Positions 1 to 5,084 of a stretch of 5,084 nucleotides of DNA are shown here, piece after piece (position 1 is the stretch's first letter; each line of letters begins with the position of its first letter). This DNA comes from Acidimicrobiaceae bacterium (lineage in GTDB: Bacteria > Actinomycetota > Acidimicrobiia > Acidimicrobiales > Ilumatobacteraceae), in assembly GCA_006515795.1 (NCBI GenBank), contig VFMC01000271.1, forward strand, positions 3,220 through 8,303, in the 5' to 3' direction. The position numbers and the translations under genes are program-made. The notes under the pieces are model-generated. The model was not told where the DNA came from, did no database searches, and worked only from the letters and a program-made list of their open reading frames with translations.

Positions 1-1757
1 TGCGCCTCGCGAACGAGGCCGGCCATGACGGTGGATGCGTCGTGGTCGAGACCGGTGCAGGCGATTCTCAGGCCGGCCGCGATGTGCGAGACGATACCGA
101 CGATGACAGCATCGATCGACGTGAGCGCCGACGTGACCGCCGACGCCTCGCCCTCGTCGGGCGCCGCACCGCCGTGGCGCACGTCGCCGTAGCGCAACGT
201 GCGAGCGAGCGGAGGAACCGTCTCGAGCAGGCGTGCCACATCGACGGCCAGCGACGACCGCTGCGCCACCATCGCAATCACCTCAGGCACGGCATCGTCG
301 ACGCGCGCCAGCAGGCACCGTTCGAGCAGGACCGTGAGCTCGCCCAATCCGTCGGCCTGGCGGGCCCGTTGGAGCACCGCCGCCGTGCATGCGGCCGCGA
401 CCGTGGTGCCGAGCGCACCGGACTCGATGATTCGTACCTCGAGCTCGGGCTCCCACCGCAGCGACCAGGTTTCGCGGAAGGTTCCCGCACTCGACCTTCC
501 CTCGGCCTCGACGCCCCAGGGCACTCCGAGCAAACCGAGGCGATGCAACAGTTCGGACCGGTGCAGGTCGAGCGGGCGGCGCAGATCGAGCTCGAGCGTT
601 CGCCCCGCACCATCGGGCTTGAGGCGACATCGACGTTGCTCTGCGGCAAGGTTGCGGGCGAGTGGCACCATCGGGGTGGATGCCGCCACCGCGCCGATCT
701 GGGTTCCGACCACCAACGATTCGCTGATCAGGCGCATCGGTGCATCCGTGCCGTTACCGAGCACGGCTCGCGCCGCGTCGTCGACCTCGGCCAGACCGGC
801 AAGCGGCCGGCCGCGAAGTGCCGCGAGGGCGTCGGCCAGGCGGGTGGCTTCCACCGCATCGGCAGCCGAGACCGGGTGGTCGGCTCGGCGCAACACCTGC
901 GCGGCCTCGCTGAACCACCGAGCGATCACGTCGGGTCCGGCGTGGACGTAGAGGTGGTGGTACCACCCGGGCGCGGTGACACCCGCCCGGTAGCCGGTGC
1001 CCGACGCGAGCCGCCGGTTGGTCCACGGCACCCAGGTGACGGCCGCCTTCACTTTCGGCAACCCGCGAAGCGTCGCCGTGTCGCGCCGTGCCCGTGCCGG
1101 TTCGAGTGCCGACTCGAGCGCGGGGACGTGCCAGGCGCCGCACACGACGACGATGTTGCGGTGGCCCTCGCGCGCGGCAGCTCGGATGCCCGAGCGCATG
1201 TGCGCCTCGCGGCGCCGCTCGACGAGGTCGGTGGGTTCTCCCGATGGCTCGTACATCGCTCGCAGCGCCTGCATCGCCTCGCCGATCGCGGCAAAGGGGC
1301 CGTCGGGAGCGTTCTTCCCACCATCGCTCGGCGTCGTCGTAGCCCGCCGCCATCGCCAACTCCGCCAAGGGGTCGTACGGCCGTCGCGGATGCTCGGCCG
1401 AGTGGAGCGAGAGCTGTTCGTCGACTTCGGCATGGAGTAAGGAGCTCTTCGCCGGCAGGTCGATGAAGTGCACGGGCACGTCCGCGGCGAGTGCCCACGT
1501 GAGCGCCACCCATTCGGGGCTGAAGTTGGCGAACGGCGAGAACGATGCCAGCTCGGGTTGATCGACCGCGTACGCCAGCAGCGCGACCGGAGGGCGCATC
1601 GCCTCGTCGGCGGCCAACGCGAGCACCGCGTCGGCATCGGCAGGGCCCTCGATGAGCACGACGTCGCCTCGACCGCCCGTGCCGATCCCGGTCCGTGATG
1701 ACGCACGCCGAGCAGGCGAACGACGGGGCCGACAGGGTCGGGCGAGGCGGGCCTCAT
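1..1757 (-). CDS. DUF5682 family protein, 3' end outside window, middle segment out of frame
   Basis: The frame starting at ATG 1757 stays open for 585 codons to the window edge with no stop; the family is usually longer (about 700-800 aa from memory). Residues 13-31 give the family N-terminus VRLLGVRHHGPGSARAVEA. From residue 152 the same frame gives family sequence again: DGPFAAIGEAMQAL, then NIVVVCGAWHVPAL (codons near 1128-1163), VTWVPWTNRRLASGTGYRAG, APGWYHHLY and, near the edge, PPLARTLRYGDVR. The conserved block between (VVLIEGPADADA, MRPPVALLAYAVD, SPFANFSPEWVALTWALA, VPVHFIDLPAKS, AAGYDDAERWWEE) is encoded at about 1305-1665 in another frame, so the gene as written carries two compensating frameshifts. 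The conserved GxxHH, IEGP and GAWH motifs resemble TraB/ChaN/EreA-like enzymes; this is inference and no activity is known. The start follows the MoxR stop by 1 nt, with no obvious Shine-Dalgarno. The gene may be a recent pseudogene, or intact with sequence errors. Family assignment is firm; integrity is not. Confidence 0.9.
   Translation of the reverse strand, partial: MRPASPDPVGPVVRLLGVRHHGPGSARAVEATSCSSRALPMPTRCSRWPPTRRCALRSRCWRTRSINPSWHRSRRSPTSAPNGWRSRGHSPRTCPCTSSTCRRRAPYSMPKSTNSSRSTRPSIRDGRTTPWRSWRWRRATTTPSDGGKNAPDGPFAAIGEAMQALRAMYEPSGEPTDLVERRREAHMRSGIRAAAREGHRNIVVVCGAWHVPALESALEPARARRDTATLRGLPKVKAAVTWVPWTNRRLASGTGYRAGVTAPGWYHHLYVHAGPDVIARWFSEAAQVLRRADHPVSAADAVEATRLADALAALRGRPLAGLAEVDDAARAVLGNGTDAPMRLISESLVVGTQIGAVAASTPMVPLARNLAAEQRRCRLKPDGAGRTLELDLRRPLDLHRSELLHRLGLLGVPWGVEAEGRSSAGTFRETWSLRWEPELEVRIIESGALGTTVAAACTAAVLQRARQADGLGELTVLLERCLLARVDDAVPEVIAMVAQRSSLAVDVARLLETVPPLARTLRYGDVRHGGAAPDEGEASAVTSALTSIDAVIVGIVSHIAAGLRIACTGLDHDASTVMAGLVREA
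1305..1665 (-). other. Out-of-frame conserved segment inside the DUF5682 gene
   Basis: About 120 codons here encode convincing DUF5682 sequence only in the frame whose codons begin at positions divisible by 3 on the minus strand (for example GTG at 1659). The flanks on both sides are read in the frame of ATG 1757. Entry to the segment needs a shift within about 1663-1670 (a net loss of one base modulo 3, near GAGGCGACGTCG). Exit needs a shift within about 1303-1320 (a net gain of one base modulo 3, near CGCTCCCGACGG). In the ATG 1757 frame the segment has no stop but gives Arg/Ser/Pro/Thr-rich nonsense (SCSSRALPMPTRCSRW and similar). Both joints also look a few residues shorter than my recollection of the family, so small deletions are possible rather than single-base errors. 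Confidence 0.85.
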
Positions 1758-1758
1758 G

Positions 1759-2808
1759 TCAGCGCGTGGCGAGCGAGTCGAGGTACTCGCGCCACACGAC
1801 GGCATCGTGCACCGGATCGCGCACGACGCTGGCTTCGATGCCCGCCAGCAGATCGTCGAAGCGCACATGACCGTCGCCGAGGTGGACGGCCATCGACATG
1901 CCCTGCACGATGACCGAGATGACCTCGGCCGTGCTCATCGTGCCCGACGGGGTCTTGAACTTGATGCGACCGTCGTCGCTCTGGCCGGCGCGCAGCTCGC
2001 GGAACACACCGACGACGCGTCGGATCTCGTCGGCCGGTGCTGCCGATGGCGGTAGCGAAAGAGCTGCGCCGAGCGCGGCTACACGTTGCGTGACGATGGT
2101 GACCTCCTCGTCGGCGGTGGCCGGGGTGGGGAGCACGACGGTGTTGAATCGGCGACGAAGGGCGCTCGACAGCTCGTTCACACCGCGATCACGGTCGTTG
2201 GCCGTGGCGATCAGGTTGAAACCTTGGAGCGCCTGCACCTCCGAGCCGAGCTCGGGGATCGGCAGCGTCTTCTCGCTGAGCACCGTGATGAGCGCGTCTT
2301 GCACATCGCTCGGCAGCCGAGTGAGCTCCTCGACGCGAACCACAGCACCCGTCTCCATCGCCCTGAACACCGGCGAGGGCACCAACGCGGCCATGCTCGG
2401 GCCTTCGGCCAGGAGGCGGGCGTAGTTCCATCCGTAGCGCACCGCCTCCTCGGCAGTGCCTGCCGTGCCCTGCACGAGGAGGGTCGATGAACCGCTGATG
2501 GCGGCCGCGAGGTGCTCGCTCACCCAGGTCTTGGCGGTGCCCGGCAATCCCAGCAGCAACAGCGCCCGGTCGGTGGCCAGCGTGGCAACGGCGGTCTCGA
2601 TCAACCGCCGCGGCCCGATGTACTTCGGCACGATGACCGTGCCATCGGGCAACGTACCGCCGACGAGGTAGGTGACCACCGCCCAGGGCGACAGTCGCCA
2701 CCTCGGTGGCCGGTGATGGGTGTCGGTTCGAGCCAACGCCATCAACTCGTGGGCGAACTCTTCTTCTGCGTGTGGCCGAAGCACGTCACCAGGCAGGTCG
2801 TGGGTCAT
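1759..2808 (-). CDS. MoxR-type AAA+ ATPase
   Basis: 349 aa, full length for this subgroup. After a helical N-terminus (1-45) comes the AAA+ core. Walker A is GLPGTAKT at 87-94, with K93 and T94. Walker B is AVVRVEEL with E160-E161, so glutamate replaces the usual Asp-Glu pair. Sensor 1 is LIATAND near 199-205, and the arginine-finger segment ALRRRF is near 216-221. Between Walker A and B lie subgroup-typical stretches (VQGTAGTAEEAVRYGWNYA; SPVFRAMETG), and after them QDALITVLSEK and PIPELG. The C-terminal lid ends in VVWREYLDSL. MoxR ATPases form hexameric rings that use ATP to remodel or activate partner proteins, usually with a vWA-domain protein encoded nearby. There is no signal peptide, so it is cytoplasmic. 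The ATG at 2808 lies in an ATGA overlap with DUF5691, so translation is probably coupled. DUF5682 starts 1 nt after its TGA. All catalytic motifs are present, so it should be active. Seen: motifs. Known: family mechanism. Inferred: motor of the operon's complex; the substrate is unknown. Confidence 0.97.
   Translation of the reverse strand: MTHDLPGDVLRPHAEEEFAHELMALARTDTHHRPPRWRLSPWAVVTYLVGGTLPDGTVIVPKYIGPRRLIETAVATLATDRALLLLGLPGTAKTWVSEHLAAAISGSSTLLVQGTAGTAEEAVRYGWNYARLLAEGPSMAALVPSPVFRAMETGAVVRVEELTRLPSDVQDALITVLSEKTLPIPELGSEVQALQGFNLIATANDRDRGVNELSSALRRRFNTVVLPTPATADEEVTIVTQRVAALGAALSLPPSAAPADEIRRVVGVFRELRAGQSDDGRIKFKTPSGTMSTAEVISVIVQGMSMAVHLGDGHVRFDDLLAGIEASVVRDPVHDAVVWREYLDSLATR
2805..2808 (-). 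other. ATGA stop/start overlap, DUF5691 to MoxR ATPase
   Basis: Same arrangement as the previous junction: the MoxR ATG (2808-2806) overlaps the DUF5691 TGA (2807-2805). A weak purine stretch, GAGAG, lies about 10 nt upstream inside DUF5691. Termination-reinitiation coupling is likely and would help keep the subunits in proportion. Confidence 0.9.
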
Positions 2809-3638
2809 GGCAGATCACTCTCGTTGGCGGGACGGGGGCCGGCGGCGCGCGCATCGGCGAACTCGCGCAGCATGGCCGAGCGGAACTCGGCGAGAGCCAC
2901 CAACTCGGAACGGGTGCGCTCGGTGCTGGCTCGGAACGAGAGGCGCGACAGCTCGACGACGACCGTAGGCAACCACGACGGATCGAGCCCGGCCACGACC
3001 TGCCGCAGCTGAGGGGCCGCCGCCCACGTGGCCATGCCGTCGAGGAACAGCCCGACCATCGCCGCGACCGCGGCGCCACCATCGGCCGGTTCGGCCTGGG
3101 GTTCCCACCCTCCGTCGGGCGCGCCGGCGACGACGCGGGGCGACACACCGAGCTCGGGCATCACCTCGGCCAACCACACCACATGGCCTTGCGCTAGTCG
3201 GCGGACCACGTGATCGAGGCCTGGGTTTCGGCGGCCGCGCAACAGCAACGTGGGGATCAGTACCAGCGGAAGTTGGGCGCCCAGACGGTCGCACCACCGG
3301 AACCACTCCGGGAGCAGCACCTCGTGCTCGCCTGCGAGCAATCGCTGCAACCGGATCGCGCAGGGTTGGGGACAGGGGAGCCGTTCGTCGTGCGGGGCCG
3401 GGGGCAGGGCGACCGTTGGCGGCCTTGCCGGCCGAGCCCCGGCGCGGCGGGCGACCACCACTGCAAGGGCACGATCCAACAGGGCAACCGCGTTGTCGGG
3501 AGATGATGCCCAGGCGTCCCAACCGGCGCCCGGGGCTGGGGCCGGACGGCGATCGGTGCCGACGATGGCCGATGTGACGATGCCTGCCCACTCTTCGGCA
3601 GTGGAGACGGCAAGCAGCGAGGCTTCGGTGACCGTCAT
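2805..3638 (-). CDS. DUF5691-type protein, apparently a short form
   Basis: 277 aa, cytoplasmic by appearance, with no signal peptide or clear membrane segment. The N-terminal EEWAGIVTSAIVGTDRRP (about 15-32) matches the hallmark opening of DUF5691 proteins (usually like TALLGTDRRP). A helical stretch follows with an Ala/Arg-rich segment, then LLPEWFRWCDRLGAQLPLVLIPTLL (about 108-132) and a GHVVWLAEVMPEL segment (about 151-163), also family-like. The C-terminal part (residues about 216-262: LDPSWLPTVVVELSRLSFR and EFRSAMLREFADAR) looks like the end of the family domain. From memory, members are commonly near 450-550 aa, so the middle-to-late repeat-like helical region seems largely missing; no second reading frame that would restore it was noticed. 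The molecular function of DUF5691 is unknown. The start is the ATG within the ATGA that ends the SWIM gene; the upstream in-frame extension is a shadow of that gene. It ends in another ATGA shared with the MoxR gene. Identity is likely, function unassigned. Confidence 0.85.
   Translation of the reverse strand: MTVTEASLLAVSTAEEWAGIVTSAIVGTDRRPAPAPGAGWDAWASSPDNAVALLDRALAVVVARRAGARPARPPTVALPPAPHDERLPCPQPCAIRLQRLLAGEHEVLLPEWFRWCDRLGAQLPLVLIPTLLLRGRRNPGLDHVVRRLAQGHVVWLAEVMPELGVSPRVVAGAPDGGWEPQAEPADGGAAVAAMVGLFLDGMATWAAAPQLRQVVAGLDPSWLPTVVVELSRLSFRASTERTRSELVALAEFRSAMLREFADARAAGPRPANESDLP
3635..3638 (-). other. ATGA stop/start overlap, SWIM to DUF5691
   Basis: On the minus strand the four bases read ATGA: the DUF5691 ATG (3638-3636) shares two bases with the SWIM gene TGA (3637-3635). 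No good Shine-Dalgarno lies just upstream, so DUF5691 translation probably depends on ribosomes finishing the SWIM gene. This overlap decides the DUF5691 start. Confidence 0.9.
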
Positions 3639-5029
3639 GCGAGCACTACCGGGTACCCGTTGGACCACGCGGTGAGCGGGAGGATCCCCTCGGAGCTGTG
3701 TTCGCCGACGATCGTGAGCGGCGATCCTCGGCTCAACGACACGAGTTCGGCGAGACGCCAGAAGCCGGGAACGATCGGCACGGCTCCGGTATCGTCGGCC
3801 AGCATCCATCGACCCGTGCCGACCGGCGTAGGCATGGCATCCACACACACCGGGTACCGCTCGAGCCACGGCTCGCCGGCGATCGCCCACCCGGCCGCGG
3901 TGATCGCGTCGAGGAGCGAAGTCGGACGCGGCATGACGGCCGAGGCGACCGCGGCGGAATGCAGTCGCCCGACGACGGCGCGAAGGGCCACGGCCCCCGG
4001 ATACCAGTGCACGTCGGCGTGCAACTCGGTGCCCACCTGATGCTCGGAGTCGACCTCGCGGCCGAATGCGCCGAACGCGAGCAGCATCGCCCATGTGTGC
4101 CGACCGGAACCCCCGTCGCCGTCGATCGCGCACAGCCATGTGCGCTGGACCGTGATGGTGTCTTCGCGGACACGGCTCTCGCCGGCGACGAGCCATCGCG
4201 CCGTGGTGGGCACCCCGGCGAGGACGTCGTCCCTGGCCGCGGTGAGCCCTGTTGCCGCGTGGACGCCATCGGCAAGGTCGTCGGGCAGCGTGGAGGTGTG
4301 CAGGGCGGCGCGGGCGAGCGCGTGCAGAACGGCCATCTCCTCGAGCACGTCGTCGTGCCACCGCGCATGCCGACCGACCAACGTGGCCACCCGCTTGACC
4401 CGATTGGCCAGCGCACCGCACTGTGCGTCGACGAGCCGCGCCGCGAGGCGCTGCCACGTGTCGGGCTGGGCCAACTCGGTGGCCGCGAGACCGGTGCGCA
4501 CCCGGTCGGCCAGCCACCGATCGAGCTCGAGTGCTCCGGCGCGCATCCTGTCGGCTCGTTCCAGTCGACGCTTCTCGCGCTGCGGATCTGGAGCGCCACC
4601 CAACCGTGCCGGGCGACCCGACGCCGCCGGCCCGGCGCCGACGTTCTCGTCGCCACCGACCTGCGGGTCGGGCGACTCGGCGGGCTCGTGCGTGGACGGA
4701 TGCCCGTCGCGGCGGTGCATCCACTCGTTCGCGAACAGCAGCCGCGTGGCAGGAGCGACCCGCAGCTCGGCATGCATCAACAACAGCCCGAGGGCGTGCT
4801 TGCAGGGGACCTTGCGGCTCGGGCACGAGCAGCGGAACGCGGGGCCGCCGAGGTCGACTGCGACCTCGTAGGGCTCGGCGCTGGTGGCGATGTAGCGACC
4901 CCACACCGCAGCATCGTCGCAACCGGCCGCCGACCATGCCGCCGGGTCGGCAGCCGTGGCAGCAGCGGCCGCGGCGGAACGGTCGGGCGCCAGCATGAGC
5001 ACCTGTTCCGGGGTCGGTCGAACGGTCAT
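3635..5029 (-). CDS. SWIM zinc-finger domain protein, first gene of the operon
   Basis: 464 aa. The N-terminus (MTVRPTPEQVLMLAPD) resembles the conserved opening of SWIM proteins that head MoxR/DUF5682 operons. The SWIM motif is complete: C67-S-C69, six residues, then C76-K-H78 (CxC-x6-CxH), within AFRCSCPSRKVPCKHALGLL, and should bind one zinc ion. SWIM domains are known to bind DNA or proteins; the partner here is unknown. An alanine run (about 19-28) precedes the domain. Residues about 108-150 form a Pro/Gly/Ala/Asp-rich, probably disordered linker. The rest is a mostly helical region followed by a long C-terminal domain with Trp-rich segments (RTWLCAIDGDGG, HWYPGAVALRAVVG) typical of this subgroup. 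There is no signal peptide or membrane segment, so it is probably cytoplasmic. The ATG at 5029 is chosen because the family N-terminus begins there and GGTGAG lies 5 nt upstream. The TGA stop overlaps the next gene's ATG by 4 nt. Seen: motif and overlap. Known: family. Inferred: role as targeting or regulatory subunit. Confidence 0.93.
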   Translation of the reverse strand: MTVRPTPEQVLMLAPDRSAAAAAATAADPAAWSAAGCDDAAVWGRYIATSAEPYEVAVDLGGPAFRCSCPSRKVPCKHALGLLLMHAELRVAPATRLLFANEWMHRRDGHPSTHEPAESPDPQVGGDENVGAGPAASGRPARLGGAPDPQREKRRLERADRMRAGALELDRWLADRVRTGLAATELAQPDTWQRLAARLVDAQCGALANRVKRVATLVGRHARWHDDVLEEMAVLHALARAALHTSTLPDDLADGVHAATGLTAARDDVLAGVPTTARWLVAGESRVREDTITVQRTWLCAIDGDGGSGRHTWAMLLAFGAFGREVDSEHQVGTELHADVHWYPGAVALRAVVGRLHSAAVASAVMPRPTSLLDAITAAGWAIAGEPWLERYPVCVDAMPTPVGTGRWMLADDTGAVPIVPGFWRLAELVSLSRGSPLTIVGEHSSEGILPLTAWSNGYPVVLA

Positions 5030-5034
5030 CCCGA

Positions 5035-5040
5035 CTCACC
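5035..5040 (-). promoter_or_regulatory. Shine-Dalgarno-like site of the SWIM gene
   Basis: GGTGAG on the minus strand, separated by 5 nt (TCGGG) from the ATG at 5029. It partly resembles the GGAGG core and supports this start, although the match is imperfect. It overlaps the possible -10 element listed separately, so at most one of the two is likely to be functional. Confidence 0.4.
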
Positions 5041-5066
5041 GTACCGCCGGGGTGCGCGTCGGTCAG
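5038..5066 (-). promoter_or_regulatory. Weak candidate promoter of the operon
   Basis: On the minus strand CTGACC (5066-5061) is followed after exactly 17 nt by TACGGT (5043-5038). This fits a loose actinobacterial housekeeping pattern (TTGAC-like, about 17-18 nt, TAnnnT). Transcription would begin around 5031, giving a leaderless or nearly leaderless mRNA for the ATG at 5029. Only 55 nt of upstream sequence are visible, and such a loose match occurs often by chance. Confidence 0.2.
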
Positions 5067-5084
5067 CCGCCGGGCGTGGCTCAC

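Noticed and set aside
1..1210. Ten-base direct repeat TGCGCCTCGC at 1 and at 1201
   Set aside because: Both copies lie within coding sequence, the similarity does not extend, and such short GC-rich matches arise by chance.
42..1466. 474-codon plus-strand ORF
   Set aside because: It starts at a GTG, is rich in Arg, Gly and His with no recognisable domain, and lies antisense to clear DUF5682 coding sequence. Long antisense frames are common in GC-rich genes.
754..1659. 301-codon minus-strand ORF starting MLIEGPADADA as an independent gene
   Set aside because: Its first half is genuine DUF5682 sequence, but the GTG start lies inside the conserved VVLIEGP strand and the second half (after WWEE) is Arg-rich shadow. 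It is the displaced middle of the gene at 1-1757.
1303..1670. Programmed ribosomal frameshifting as an explanation of the DUF5682 frames
   Set aside because: Two opposite shifts would be needed, no slippery heptamer is visible at either joint, and the unshifted frame is also open. Mutation or sequence error is simpler.
1898..2425. 175-codon plus-strand ORF
   Set aside because: Antisense to the conserved MoxR ATPase core; low-complexity Ser/Thr/Arg composition.
4095..4871. 258-codon plus-strand ORF
   Set aside because: Ser/Arg/Ala-rich, antisense to the SWIM gene, with no family resemblance.
3639..5084. In-frame N-terminal extension of DUF5691 to a 759-aa protein
   Set aside because: The extra part is an Arg/Ala-rich shadow of the SWIM gene, and the DUF5691 hallmark begins right after the ATG at 3638.

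Overview
This is a 5.1 kb stretch of very GC-rich bacterial DNA, almost entirely coding, with every supported gene on the minus strand. The GC-rich third codon positions, ATGA gene overlaps, scarce Shine-Dalgarno sequences and the protein families suggest a high-GC actinomycete-type bacterium. No marker gene is present to place it further; an Acidimicrobiia-like lineage is only a guess.

Read in the direction of transcription, from high to low coordinates, the layout is: (i) a 55-nt leader, 5030-5084, with a weak promoter candidate; (ii) a SWIM zinc-finger protein, 3635-5029; (iii) a DUF5691-type protein, 2805-3638; (iv) a MoxR-type AAA+ ATPase, 1759-2808; (v) a DUF5682 protein, 1757 down to the window edge, with its 3' end outside. 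The first two junctions are 4-nt ATGA stop/start overlaps and the third has a 1-nt gap, so this is a tightly coupled operon. It matches a recurrent bacterial gene set (SWIM, DUF5691, MoxR ATPase, DUF5682, vWA protein). The vWA gene, the usual MoxR partner, would be expected just beyond the left edge.

The likely theme is a MoxR/vWA-type ATP-driven protein-remodelling machine. Around it sit a SWIM adaptor that may bind nucleic acid or protein, a helical accessory protein, and DUF5682, whose conserved motifs look like the TraB/ChaN/EreA-like fold. No biochemical function is established from this sequence. A role in stress or biological conflict is inferred from what is known of MoxR-vWA systems.

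The main anomaly is in DUF5682. The gene reads open without a stop from 1757 to the window edge, but about 360 nt (roughly 1305-1665) encode the family sequence in a different frame from both flanks. Two compensating frameshifts therefore scramble about 120 residues, including the conserved IEGP glutamate, without creating a stop. This is either recent damage or sequence error.

No RNA genes, mobile elements, CRISPR arrays or terminators were seen, and no stretch over 300 bases lacks a gene.
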